Translations under genes and position numbers: made by a program
DNA from: VYDC01 sp963667515
GTDB lineage: Bacteria > Chloroflexota > Dehalococcoidia > UBA2979
Direction: 5' to 3'
Length of the DNA: 64,000 bases
Assembly: GCA_963667515.2 (NCBI GenBank)
Contig: CAXXXY010000011.1
Location: 1-64,000 of the forward strand
Notes under the pieces: generated by a model
What the model saw: only the letters and a program-made list of their open reading frames with translations
What the model was told of the DNA's origin: nothing
Database searches by the model: none
Shown here: positions 24,988-33,718 of the stretch, piece after piece
Layout: every line of letters begins with the position of its first letter
Numbering within the stretch: position 1 is the first letter of the stretch

Positions 24988-25496
24988 GCGCTGCCGCCCG
25001 TGCCATCGCCATCGCCCTCGGGCCCGCCGGACGGGGGCACACCGCCCGACTCCTCCAGCACCTCGCGCGCCACGCGGAACGCGTCGACGCCCGCGGGGAC
25101 GCCCGCGTAGATCGTCGCCTGCAGCAGCGCCTCCTGGATCTCCTGCCAGCTGCAGCCGTTCGCCAACGCGCCGCGCGTGTGCAGCCGCAGCTCGCGCGGG
25201 CGGTTGAGCGCCGTGAGCATCGCGAGGTTGAGCAGGCTGCGCGTCTTGCGCGACAGCGTCGGGCGCGTCCACACCTCGCCCCAGCAGTACTCGGTCACCA
25301 GCTCCTGCAGCGGCGCCGTGAAGTGGTCCGCGCCGGCGATCGAGGCGTCGACGTACTCCGCGCCCAGTACGGCGCGCCGCACGGCTAGCCCGCGCGCGAA
25401 GCGCTCGCGGCCGCCACCCAGGCCGGGGCCGGGCGCGACACCGGCCGCGCCGCCCGCATCGGCGCCCGCCGCGCCCTCGCCGCCGTTCGTCGTCAT
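24984..25496 (-). CDS. carboxymuconolactone decarboxylase family protein
   Basis: The 170-residue protein matches 4-carboxymuconolactone decarboxylase (PcaC). It has RRAVLGAEYVDASIAGADHF, then LVTEYCWGEVWTRPTLSRKT and ELRLHTRGALANGCSWQEIQ with the helical-bundle histidine, and ends LLQATIYAGVPAGVDAFRVA. The N-terminal 30 and C-terminal 15 residues are Gly-rich extras. It may act in the beta-ketoadipate or a parallel ring-cleavage route, though many family members are of unknown substrate. Confidence 0.85.
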   Translation of the reverse strand: MTTNGGEGAAGADAGGAAGVAPGPGLGGGRERFARGLAVRRAVLGAEYVDASIAGADHFTAPLQELVTEYCWGEVWTRPTLSRKTRSLLNLAMLTALNRPRELRLHTRGALANGCSWQEIQEALLQATIYAGVPAGVDAFRVAREVLEESGGVPPSGGPEGDGDGTGGSA

Positions 25497-25671
25497 CGCA
25501 TCCCCCTTCGCCTCTCGGTGCGCCGCGCACGAGTCTTCGCGCGGGGGCGCGCGGCCATTCTGCGGCGCACCGACGAGCGGCGCGAGCGGAGAAGGCCCGC
25601 CGCATGGCGCCGGCCGCGAGCGATCCCGTATCGTGTGCGCCCCGACGGCGGGACCACCAGCGACGCCGGCC

Positions 25672-25702
25672 GGCGCCCCCGCACGTGACGTGCGGGGGCG
25701 CC
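25672..25702. repeat. perfect 14-bp palindrome with TGA loop
   Basis: The arms 25672-25685 and 25689-25702 are perfectly complementary (GGCGCCCCCGCACG and its complement). The hairpin lies 45 bases before the ATG of the next gene, in the 251-bp gap 25497-25747. A decayed relative is at 9196-9220. TATCGT at 25629-25634 is a possible -10 upstream of it. It could be a regulatory hairpin in the leader or another repeat family. Confidence 0.7.
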
Positions 25703-25747
25703 TCGCGCGGGGCGCACTTCCGCGAGAGAGCCGCAGAAGGAGCGAGG

Positions 25748-26644
25748 ATGCCGTACGCCAACGCCTCGGACGGCGTGCGCCTCTACTACGAGGAGACGGG
25801 CGCGGGCACGCCCCTCGTCTTCGTGCACGAGTTCGCGGGCGACCACCGCAGCTGGGAGCCGCAGGTGCGGCACTTCGGGCGGCGCTATCGCGCCGTGGCC
25901 TACGCGGCGCGCGGCTATCCGCCCTCGGACGTGCCCGAGGAGGAGTCGAGCTACACGCAGGAGCGCGCGGTCGACGATGTGCGCGACGTGCTGGACGCGC
26001 TCGGCGTGGAGCGCGCGCACATCGTGGGGCTCTCCATGGGCGGCTACGCCACTCTGATCTTCGGGCTGACCTACCCCGAGCGCTGCCTCTCGCTCACCGT
26101 CGCGGGCGCCGGCTACGGCAGCACCACGGACCGCTCCGCGTTCGAGCGCGACGTCGAACGGGTGGCGCAGCGGCTGCTCGCCGAGGGCATCGACGCCTTC
26201 GGCGACGTCTACACGCGCGGCCCGACCCGCGTGCAGTTCGAGGACAAGGATCCGCGCGGCTACGAGGAGTTCCGGCAGCAGTTCCGCGGATCCTCGACGC
26301 TGGGGCACGCCAACACGATGCTCGGCGTGCAGCGCAACCGGCCCTCGATCCTCGCGCTGGAGGAGCGGCTGCGCGGGCTGACCGTGCCGACGCTGATCGT
26401 GACCGGCGACGAGGACGAGCCGTGCCTGGAGCCGGGGCTGTTCATGAAGCGCACCATCCGCTCCGCCGCGCTGGTGCTGATCCCGCGCTCGGGCCACACC
26501 GTGAACCTCGAGGAGCCGGCGGCCTTCAACCGCGCCGTCGAGGAGTTCATCGCGCAGGTCGACGCGGGGCGCTGGAGCGAGCGCAACCCCGCGAGCCTCT
26601 CGGAGTCCTCGCTGCTCCCCGCCGGCGAGCGCGAGCGTGGCTAG
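25748..26644 (+). CDS. alpha/beta hydrolase with intact triad
   Basis: The 298-residue protein has the full triad: nucleophile in VGLSMGGYATL (~97), acid in TGDEDEP, and histidine in RSGHTVNLEEPAAFN (~260). The oxyanion loop FVHEFAGDHRSWEPQ and the AARGYPPSD element place it among 3-oxoadipate enol-lactonase or C-C bond hydrolases. It heads the long acyl-CoA operon and probably releases a carboxylic acid that the following CoA-transferases activate. The next gene starts (GTG) inside its 3' end. Confidence 0.85.
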   Translation: MPYANASDGVRLYYEETGAGTPLVFVHEFAGDHRSWEPQVRHFGRRYRAVAYAARGYPPSDVPEEESSYTQERAVDDVRDVLDALGVERAHIVGLSMGGYATLIFGLTYPERCLSLTVAGAGYGSTTDRSAFERDVERVAQRLLAEGIDAFGDVYTRGPTRVQFEDKDPRGYEEFRQQFRGSSTLGHANTMLGVQRNRPSILALEERLRGLTVPTLIVTGDEDEPCLEPGLFMKRTIRSAALVLIPRSGHTVNLEEPAAFNRAVEEFIAQVDAGRWSERNPASLSESSLLPAGERERG

Positions 26645-27860
26645 CGAGGAGGCGGCCCCCGGCGCGCTCGCCGGGCTGCGCGTCGTCGAGGTCGGGGAGT
26701 GGGTCTCCGCCCCGTTCGCCGCCAAGCTCTTCGCCGACTTCGGCGCCGAGGTGGTGAAGGTGGAGCGCGCGGGCGCCGGCGACCCCGCGCGCACGGACGG
26801 CCCCTTCCCCGCAGGCCGCCCCGACCCGGAGTGCTCGGGGCTCTTCCTCTACCTCAACACCAACAAGCGCGGCGTCCAGCTCGACCTCGGCGAGCCCGCC
26901 GGGCGCCAGGCGCTCGACGGGCTGCTCGCGGACGCCGACCTGCTGATCACCAACCTCCCGCGCGAGCAGCTCGCCGAGGCGGGCCTTCAGCCGGGGGCGC
27001 TGCGCGAGCGCCACCCCGCGCTGCTCGCCACCACGATCACCCCGTTCGGCCTCGACGGGCCGTACGCCGACTACCTCGGCGACGAGCTCGTGACCTACGC
27101 GATGGGCGGGCTCGCCTACGCCTCGCCCGGCGTGCCCGACGTCGCCGAGGACGGCGAGGCCGAGCCACCGCTGCACGCGCACGCCTACGTCGCCGACACC
27201 ATCGGCGGGCTCGTCGCGGCGGTCGCGAGCATGGTCGCCCTCGTCGGGCGCGACGCGACGGGCGAGGGCTCGCACGTCGACGTGAGCCAGCAGGCGGCCG
27301 TCACCGCGATGGAGCAGCGCGACCTCACGGCTTGGTCGTACGGCGAGATCGTGATTGGGCGGCTGCCCAACAGCATCGCACGCATGCCCAACTACTACCT
27401 GCCATGCAAAGACGGCTACGTCGCGTTGGCCGCGCCGTGGGACCACCAGTGGGCGCGCCTCGTCACGGTGATGGGCACGCCCGAGTGGGCGCAGTCCGAG
27501 CTGTTCCGCGACGACGCGGGGCGCACCGCGCACTGGGACGCGCTGAAGCTCTTCCTGCTCGAGTGGACGATGCAGCACGACGGCGACGAGATCATCCGCA
27601 TGGCGGATACGGCGGGCCTGCCCTTCTTCGCCTACTACTCGATCGCCGAGATGGCGGAGTCGGAGCACGTCCGCGCACGCGGCAGCCTGGTGGAGCAGGC
27701 GTGCGACGGCGACGCCTTCCGCATGCCGGGCGCGCCGATCCAGATGCACGGCACGCCGTGGGCGCTGCGGCGCCGCGCCCCCCGCCTCGGCGAGCACACG
27801 GACGAGGTGCTGGCGGAGCTCGAGGCGGCCGCGCCCGCCGCCGGCGGTGCCGCCCGATGA
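26637..27860 (+). CDS. CaiB/BaiF (family III) CoA-transferase, first of a pair
   Basis: The 407-residue protein starts at GTG 26637. Motifs include LAGLRVVEVGEWVSAPFAAK (~10-29), DFGAEVVKVERAGAGDPAR, SPGVPDVAEDGEA and YVADTIGGLVAAVASM near residue 185 with the catalytic aspartate. The C-terminal PRLGEHTDEVLAEL is standard. Family III enzymes transfer CoA between carboxylates by a ternary mechanism as interlocked dimers. The next gene is a second, divergent family III protein with ATGA overlap, so a heteromeric enzyme is plausible. Confidence 0.9.
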   Translation: MASEEAAPGALAGLRVVEVGEWVSAPFAAKLFADFGAEVVKVERAGAGDPARTDGPFPAGRPDPECSGLFLYLNTNKRGVQLDLGEPAGRQALDGLLADADLLITNLPREQLAEAGLQPGALRERHPALLATTITPFGLDGPYADYLGDELVTYAMGGLAYASPGVPDVAEDGEAEPPLHAHAYVADTIGGLVAAVASMVALVGRDATGEGSHVDVSQQAAVTAMEQRDLTAWSYGEIVIGRLPNSIARMPNYYLPCKDGYVALAAPWDHQWARLVTVMGTPEWAQSELFRDDAGRTAHWDALKLFLLEWTMQHDGDEIIRMADTAGLPFFAYYSIAEMAESEHVRARGSLVEQACDGDAFRMPGAPIQMHGTPWALRRRAPRLGEHTDEVLAELEAAAPAAGGAAR

Positions 27861-29167
27861 GCGCCGCCGGCGCCTCGACGGGCGCGGGCACCTCCGCGGG
27901 CGCGGCGGGCGCGGCCGCTGCTCGGCCGCTCCCGCTGGCGGGCGTGCGCGTGCTCGACTTCGGGCAGGTGATCGCGATGCCGTTCGGCACGCAGTGGCTC
28001 GCGTGGCTGGGCGCCGAGGTGCTGCTCGTGGAGTCTGCCAAGCACATGACGGCGCGGGTCACGCCGCCCTACGTCGGCGGCGTGGAGCACCACGACAACT
28101 CGGGGCACTTCAACCTGCTCAACGGCTCGAAGAAGAGCGTGCGCATCGACATGGCGACGCCCGAGGGGCTGGCGCTGCTGAAGCGGCTCGTGCCGCTGTG
28201 CGATGTGATGATCGACAACTTCAAGACGGGCGTGCTGGAGAAGCTGGGCCTGGGGGCGGAGGTGGTGCGCGAGCTCAACCCCGCGATCGTGCAGACCTCG
28301 TTCGGCGCGTTCGGGCGCAGCGGGCCGATGCGCACGCAGGGCGGCCTGCACTCGGCGGTCAATCTCTTCTCGGGGGTGGCGGAGGTCACCGGGTATGCGG
28401 GCGGGATGCCGCGCATCCTCGGCGGCGTGCTGCCCGATCCCATCGCCGGCTCCTACGCCGTCTTCGGGCTGCTCGCGGCGCTGCGCCATCGCCGGAGGGG
28501 CGGCGGCGGCCAGTACATCGACGGCGCCATGTTCGAGGGCATGCTCTCGCTCATCCCGCAGGCGGTCATCGACCTCACGCTGAACGGCCGCGCCCCCGAG
28601 CGCATCGGCAACCGCGACCACCGCAAGGTGCCGCACGGCATCTACCGCGCCGCCGGCGACGACGAGTGGGTGGCGATCGCCGTCGACCCCGACGTCGCCG
28701 ACGCGGGCGGGCCGGACGCGGGCCGCCCCGACGCGCAGTGGCGGGCGCTCTGCCGCGCCACCGGCCGCGAGGCGTGGGCCGACGTCCCACGCTTCGCCAG
28801 CGCCGAGGCGCGCCGCGCGCACGAGGACGAGCTCGACGCGCTCATCACCGCGTGGACGCGCGAGCGCAGCCCGGCGCAGGCGACCGAGGCGCTGCAGGCG
28901 GCGGGCGTGCCGGCCGGCCCCGTGCTGCGCCCCGACCAGCTGCACGACGATCCGCAGCTCCGCGCGCGCGGCTTCATGGTGGAGACGGAGCACCCGACGG
29001 GCGGGCGCCGCCGGCACCCCGGCGTGCCGTGGCGCGCCTCGGGCCTGCAGCCGGAGTACCGGCCCGCGCCGCTGCTGGGCGAGCACACGCACGAGGTGCT
29101 GACCGGGCTCCTCGGCCTCACCGAGGAGGAGTACGCGGAGCTCGACGCCGCGGGCGTGCTCCGCTAG
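27857..29167 (+). CDS. CaiB/BaiF (family III) CoA-transferase, second of a pair
   Basis: The 436-residue protein has an Ala/Gly-rich N-terminal extension of about 25 residues. It continues with LAGVRVLDFGQVIAMPFGTQ, NLLNGSKKSVRIDMATPEGL (~95) and VMIDNFKTGVLEKLGL. The catalytic aspartate is probably in GVLPDPIAGSYAVFG (~198), and APLLGEHTHEVL closes it. It is only distantly like its upstream partner, consistent with a two-subunit enzyme such as the known BbsE/BbsF type rather than a recent duplication. Confidence 0.9.
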   Translation: MSAAGASTGAGTSAGAAGAAAARPLPLAGVRVLDFGQVIAMPFGTQWLAWLGAEVLLVESAKHMTARVTPPYVGGVEHHDNSGHFNLLNGSKKSVRIDMATPEGLALLKRLVPLCDVMIDNFKTGVLEKLGLGAEVVRELNPAIVQTSFGAFGRSGPMRTQGGLHSAVNLFSGVAEVTGYAGGMPRILGGVLPDPIAGSYAVFGLLAALRHRRRGGGGQYIDGAMFEGMLSLIPQAVIDLTLNGRAPERIGNRDHRKVPHGIYRAAGDDEWVAIAVDPDVADAGGPDAGRPDAQWRALCRATGREAWADVPRFASAEARRAHEDELDALITAWTRERSPAQATEALQAAGVPAGPVLRPDQLHDDPQLRARGFMVETEHPTGGRRRHPGVPWRASGLQPEYRPAPLLGEHTHEVLTGLLGLTEEEYAELDAAGVLR

Positions 29168-29220
29168 CTCCGCGACGGATCGGCGGGCACGCGGCGACAA
29201 CGGACGAGCGGGGGGCGACG

Positions 29221-30417
29221 ATGGACTTCGCGCTCGACGCCGATCAGGAGGCGTTCCGCGCCGAGCTGTGCGCCTTCCTCGACGCCGAGCTCGGGGACGA
29301 GGTGCGCGAGCGCCATCGCGACCTGCGCGAGTGGGACGGCTGGGCAGCTGGCTTCGCCGAGGAGTTCCGCCGGCGGCTGGGCGCGCGCGGCTACATCAGC
29401 GCGCCGTGGCCCACGGAGTACGGCGGGGGCGGCCGCGACATCGTCGACCGCGTGATCTTCGCGGAGGAGATGGAGTACCACGGCGCGCCCGCCTTCGACC
29501 GCTCCGTCACCTACATCCCGGACGCGCTGCTGGAGTTCGGGAGCGAGGCGCAGAAGCGCGAGCTGCTGCCGCGCATCGGCCGCGGCGAGTGCACGTTCTT
29601 CCTGGGCTACAGCGAGCCCGACGCCGGCTCCGACCTCGCGAGCCTGCAGACGCGCGCCGAGGAGCGCGGCGACAGCTTCGTCATCACGGGGCAGAAGGCC
29701 TACTCCTCGGGCGCCGACCGCGCGGACTACGGCTGGGTCGCGGCGCGCACCGACCCGGACGCGCCCAAGCACCGCGGCATCTCGCTCTTCCTCGTCGAGA
29801 TGACGAGCCCCGGCATCGAGATCGCGGGCCACGCGACCACGGCGGGCTGGGAGCACCACTCCGTCGCCTTCGACGCCGTCGAGGTGCCGCGCTCGGCGCT
29901 GGTCGGCGAGCTGAACGAGGGCTGGCGCGTGATCATGGGCGCGATCGACACGGAGCGCGCCTCGCTGGGAGCGCCCGGCCTCGTACTGGCGCAGCTCGAC
30001 CGGCTGGTCGCCCACTGCCGCGAGACGCCCGACGAGGGCGCAGCCACCCCGGGCGGCGCCACCCTGCTCGACGACCCCGCGGTGGCGGACCGCCTCGCGC
30101 GGCTCGCGATCGAGGTGGACGCGGCGCAGCTCGTCTCCTACTGGGTCGCCTCGCTCGTCGCGCATGGCGAGCGGGGCCAGCACGAGAGCTCGCTGGCGCT
30201 GCTCTACAAGCGCGAGACGGCGCGCGCGCTGGACGTGGCGGCGCTGGAGCTGCTGGGCCCCGCGGGCGCGCTCCTGCCGGACGCGCCGGGAGCGCCGCTG
30301 GGGGGCGCAGTGGAGCGCGAGTACCTCGATCACCTCTACTTCCACTTCGCGGCGGGCGGCTTCGACATCACACGCAACGTGATCGCGACGCGGGGCCTGG
30401 GGCTGCCGCGCAGCTAG
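29221..30417 (+). CDS. acyl-CoA dehydrogenase, subunit 1 of a pair
   Basis: The 398-residue flavoprotein shows APWPTEYGGGGRDIVDRVIF (~60), GYSEPDAGSDLASLQTRAEE with the FAD/acyl-CoA loop near 137, a Trp/Tyr-rich region YGWVAARTD and the C-terminal GGFDITRNVIATRGLGLPRS, where the R-N-x-I-A motif is classic. It is followed after 34 bases by a second, dissimilar acyl-CoA dehydrogenase, as in the alpha2-beta2 enzymes of steroid side-chain degradation. It introduces a double bond into an acyl-CoA. Electron transfer goes to ETF, not encoded here. Confidence 0.9.
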   Translation: MDFALDADQEAFRAELCAFLDAELGDEVRERHRDLREWDGWAAGFAEEFRRRLGARGYISAPWPTEYGGGGRDIVDRVIFAEEMEYHGAPAFDRSVTYIPDALLEFGSEAQKRELLPRIGRGECTFFLGYSEPDAGSDLASLQTRAEERGDSFVITGQKAYSSGADRADYGWVAARTDPDAPKHRGISLFLVEMTSPGIEIAGHATTAGWEHHSVAFDAVEVPRSALVGELNEGWRVIMGAIDTERASLGAPGLVLAQLDRLVAHCRETPDEGAATPGGATLLDDPAVADRLARLAIEVDAAQLVSYWVASLVAHGERGQHESSLALLYKRETARALDVAALELLGPAGALLPDAPGAPLGGAVEREYLDHLYFHFAAGGFDITRNVIATRGLGLPRS

Positions 30418-30451
30418 CGGCGCGCGCACGAGACACCTCGAAGGGCGAGCG

Positions 30452-31633
30452 ATGGATCTGGTGGCCAGCGAGGAGCAGAGGCTGCTGCGGGACTCCGCGC
30501 TCGCCTTCGCGCGCGATCGGATGGGCGCCGCGCGCGCGCGGGAGATCGAGGATCGCGCGGCCGCCGGCCTGCCCGCGCACGACGCGGAGCTGGCCGCGGA
30601 GATCGCGGCGCTCGGCTGGCTGGGCGCGGCGCTCCCGGTGGCGCACGGCGGCGGTGGGGTGGGGCTGCTGGAGCTCGCGCTGCTGATCGAGGCCTGCGGC
30701 ACGGCGCCCTGCCCCACGACGCTCTTCGGCAGCGTCGTGGAGGCGGGGCTGCTGCTGGCCGACGCGGGCAGCGAGCAGCAGCGCGCGCGCTGGCTGCCGC
30801 GCATCGCCGCGGGCGAGGCGGTGCTCGCGGTGGCGCTGCTGGAGGAGGGCGCGCGGCTCGGCGCGCACGAGGTGCAGGCGCGGGCCACGCCGCTCGCGGG
30901 CGGCGGCTACCGCCTCGACGGGCGCAAGACGCTCGTGCGCGACGCGAGCGCCGCCGACGCGCTCGTCATCGCGGCGCGCGCGGGCGATCCCGAAGGAGGC
31001 GAAGCCGACGCGGGCGACGAGGGCGCCGGCGTCACGCTGCTGCTCGTCGAGCGCGGGGCGGCGGGGCTCGCGATCGAGCCGCAGCCGGCGTCGGGCGGTG
31101 AGCCGCTCTTCGCCGTCGCGCTCGACGGCGTCGAGGTCGGCGCCAACGCGATCGTCGGAGAGCAGGGCGCCGGGTGGCCAACCCTCGAGCGGATGCTCGC
31201 GCGCGGCGCCGCGCTGAAGGCAGCGGAGCTCGTCGGCATCGGGCAGGCCGCGCTCGACCTCACTCTCGCCTACGCGCGCGAGCGCACGCAGTTCGGGCGG
31301 CCGATCGGCTCCTTCCAGGCCGTGCAGCACCACTGCGCGAACATCTACCGCGAGCTGGTGGCGTGTCGGCTGCTCGCCTACCGCGCGGCGTGGGCGCTGG
31401 ACGGCGCGGGCGGAGACCCCGCGGAGCCCGGCCCGCGCCGGGCGGTGGCCGCCGCCAAGGCGAAGGCCAGCGAGGCGATCCCGTGGGCGACGCGCGTGGC
31501 GCACCAGGTGCACGGCGGCGTCGGCTACTACCGCGACTACCCGCTGGAGCAGCACACGCGGCGCGCGATCGCGGCGGCGGCGGCCTACGGCGATGCGCGC
31601 TACCATCGGCGCCGGCTCGCGCAGACGCTGTAG
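30452..31633 (+). CDS. acyl-CoA dehydrogenase, subunit 2 of a pair
   Basis: The 393-residue protein has GWLGAALPVAHGGGGVGLLE (~50), a reduced mid region (VALLEEGARLGAHEVQARAT) without the usual T-E-P-x-x-G-S-D motif, and the C-terminal core YARERTQFGRPIGSFQAVQH (~272), VAHQVHGGVGYYRDYPLEQH (~350). The weak FAD loop and the intact C-terminal domain match the partner role in heteromeric dehydrogenases, where one subunit supplies part of the active site. It is co-transcribed with 29221-30417. Confidence 0.85.
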   Translation: MDLVASEEQRLLRDSALAFARDRMGAARAREIEDRAAAGLPAHDAELAAEIAALGWLGAALPVAHGGGGVGLLELALLIEACGTAPCPTTLFGSVVEAGLLLADAGSEQQRARWLPRIAAGEAVLAVALLEEGARLGAHEVQARATPLAGGGYRLDGRKTLVRDASAADALVIAARAGDPEGGEADAGDEGAGVTLLLVERGAAGLAIEPQPASGGEPLFAVALDGVEVGANAIVGEQGAGWPTLERMLARGAALKAAELVGIGQAALDLTLAYARERTQFGRPIGSFQAVQHHCANIYRELVACRLLAYRAAWALDGAGGDPAEPGPRRAVAAAKAKASEAIPWATRVAHQVHGGVGYYRDYPLEQHTRRAIAAAAAYGDARYHRRRLAQTL

Positions 31634-31674
31634 CGGCGGGCCGGACCATGTCGCCGGGATGGCGCGGGGGGACG

Positions 31675-32490
31675 ATGGCCTACGACTATCTGCGCGTCGA
31701 GCAGGACGATGACGGCATCGTCACGGTCACCATCGACGACGAGGCGAACAACAACGCCGTCAACTTCGTGATGAACCGCGAGCTCGCCGAGGAGATCGCG
31801 CGCATCGACGAGGACCCGGCCGCGCGCGCCCTCGTGCTGACCGGCGCGGGGCGCGTCTTCTGCTCGGGCGGCAACATGCAGCAGATGACGGCGCAGGGGA
31901 AGTCGCTGGAGCCGCCCGAGAAGACGTTGCGGGAGCGCCTGCACCCGCACGAGTCCGACATCCGCCGCGTCACGGTGGCGCTGCGGCGCATGTCGAAGCC
32001 CGCGATCGCCGCCGTGAACGGCCCCGCCGTGGGCTCGGGCGTGGGGCTGGCGGCCGGCTGCGACGTGCGGCTCGCCGCCCGCGAGGCTCGCTTCGGCTGG
32101 GTCTTCACCCGCCGCGGCATCCTCCCCGACGACGGCAGCCTCAAGCTCGTGCTCGACATCCTCGGCTACGCGCGCACCTTCGAGTGGGGGGCGCGCGGCG
32201 GCCAGCTGGAGGCGGAGGAGGCGCTGCGCTGGGGCTTCGTCTCGGAGGTCGTCGACCAGGCCCGCCTGCTGCCGCGCGCCCACTCCTTCGCGCGCGAGAT
32301 CATCGACAACGTGCCGCCGCGCACCGCGCAGCTCTTCAAGCTCGCGCTCGTGGACGCGCTCGACCGCCCGCTGGAGGAGGCGATCCGCTTCACCGAGCGG
32401 GCGCAGCAGCTCGCGCGCGAGAGCGAGGACCACGGCGAGGCGCTGCGCGCCTACGCGGAGCGCCGGCGCCCCACGTGGACGGGGCGCTGA
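31675..32490 (+). CDS. enoyl-CoA hydratase/isomerase family protein
   Basis: I chose ATG 31675 (MAYDYLRVEQ, after GGGGGGACG) over an in-frame ATG at 31648. The 271-residue crotonase has FCSGGN (~63), AAVNGPAVGSGVGLAAGCDV (oxyanion hole, ~110-129) and FGWVFTRRGILPDDGSLKLV. The tail RAYAERRRPTWTGR is typical. The first catalytic glutamate position reads R-R-G-I-L-P-D-D-G, so the acidic residue is aspartate; isomerase activity is possible. Confidence 0.85.
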   Translation: MAYDYLRVEQDDDGIVTVTIDDEANNNAVNFVMNRELAEEIARIDEDPAARALVLTGAGRVFCSGGNMQQMTAQGKSLEPPEKTLRERLHPHESDIRRVTVALRRMSKPAIAAVNGPAVGSGVGLAAGCDVRLAAREARFGWVFTRRGILPDDGSLKLVLDILGYARTFEWGARGGQLEAEEALRWGFVSEVVDQARLLPRAHSFAREIIDNVPPRTAQLFKLALVDALDRPLEEAIRFTERAQQLARESEDHGEALRAYAERRRPTWTGR

Positions 32491-32491
32491 G

Positions 32492-33718
32492 GTGCCCGCT
32501 GCCGACCCCGCTGCCGACCGCGCTGGCGACCACGCCGCCGGGCCCGCCCCCGGCATGAAGATCGACATCGCGCCCGCGAGCTTCCCGTGGATGGACGCCT
32601 CGCGCTACGCCTTCTGCCTCGGCATGGAGGCGGGGCCCGCCGTCTGGCTCTCGGGCCACACGGCGGCCCGCTACGAGGCCGAGCGCGATGTGGTCACCGC
32701 CGACGGCGACCTGGAGGCGCAGGCGCGCATCGCCTACGAGAAGGCGCGCGTCGTGCTGGAGGCGGCGGGGCTCGGCCCGGGCGACGTGCTGCAGAGCATC
32801 GAGTACCTGGCGCCCGGCGCGCTGGGCGAGGGCGACGCGGCCACGCTCGATCGGCTGCGGGGCGAGTACTTCGGCGCGCACCGCCCCGCGCTCTCCACAG
32901 TCGCGGTGAACTCGCTGCTGCGCCCGGAGGCGCTGGTCGAGCTGGAGCTCGTCGCGAGCCGCTCGCCCGTCGAGGCGATCGAGGCGGTCGAGGCGCCGGG
33001 CACCAGGGCCGCGCGCGCGGGCGAGCTGCTGGTCATCCCCGCCCTCGACGCTCCAGGCGAGGACCTCGGCGCACAGGCGCGCGCGATCTACGGCCGCGCC
33101 GAGGCGGTGCTCGACGCAGCGGGGCTGGGCTGGGAGCACGTCGTCAAGACGACCGAGTTCGTCGACGCCTCGGCGCTGCGCGACTACCGCGCCACCGCCG
33201 AGGTGCGGCGCGAGCGCTTCGGCACGGGCGACGCCTCGGCGTTCCCCGCCTCCACCGGCATCATCATGCAGCGCCTCGCCACGCCGGGCGCGCTGTTGCA
33301 GGTCGAGTTCGTCGCCTCGACCGAGCCGCGCACGGCGATCGAGGCGCCGTGGCCGCACCACCCCCGGCTCACCTACGCGCCCGCGGTGCGCGCGGGGCGG
33401 CTGCTCTTCGTCTCGGGCATGGCCGCATTCAACCCGGAGACGAACGCCACCGAGCACGTCGGCGACGTCATCGCGCAGTCCCGTTATGTCTACGAGAACA
33501 TGGCCCTGCTGCTCGAGGCGGCCGGCGGCTCGCTCGAGAGCGTGGTGAAGACCGTCGAGTACGTGGCGCCCGGCGGCCGCGAGCAGTACCCGCGCACCGG
33601 CCGCGTGCGCACGGAGCTCTTCGGCCACCCCTACCCCGCCTCGACGGGAGTGATCTGCGAGCAGCTCCTGCGCTCCGACCTGCTGATCGAGGTCGACGCC
33701 GTCGCGGTGCTGCAGTGA
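32492..33718 (+). CDS. single-chain protein of three RidA/YjgF-like domains
   Basis: The 408-residue protein starts at GTG 32492 (ATG 32555 is an alternative). It contains three tandem RidA-like domains: about residues 22-155, 165-280 and 295-408. Each has the helix pattern with V-[VL]-[QK]-[ST]-[IVT]-E-[YF]-[LV] (LQSIEYLAPG, VKTTEFVDAS, VKTVEYVAPG) and the C-terminal P-A-x-x strand motif (RPALSTVAV, FPASTGIIM, YPASTGVIC). RidA normally assembles as a homotrimer, so this chain could form the trimer alone. The catalytic arginine of true RidA (P-A-R) is L or S in all three, so imine hydrolysis as in RidA is unlikely. It lies inside the acyl-CoA operon. Confidence 0.8.
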   Translation: MPAADPAADRAGDHAAGPAPGMKIDIAPASFPWMDASRYAFCLGMEAGPAVWLSGHTAARYEAERDVVTADGDLEAQARIAYEKARVVLEAAGLGPGDVLQSIEYLAPGALGEGDAATLDRLRGEYFGAHRPALSTVAVNSLLRPEALVELELVASRSPVEAIEAVEAPGTRAARAGELLVIPALDAPGEDLGAQARAIYGRAEAVLDAAGLGWEHVVKTTEFVDASALRDYRATAEVRRERFGTGDASAFPASTGIIMQRLATPGALLQVEFVASTEPRTAIEAPWPHHPRLTYAPAVRAGRLLFVSGMAAFNPETNATEHVGDVIAQSRYVYENMALLLEAAGGSLESVVKTVEYVAPGGREQYPRTGRVRTELFGHPYPASTGVICEQLLRSDLLIEVDAVAVLQ

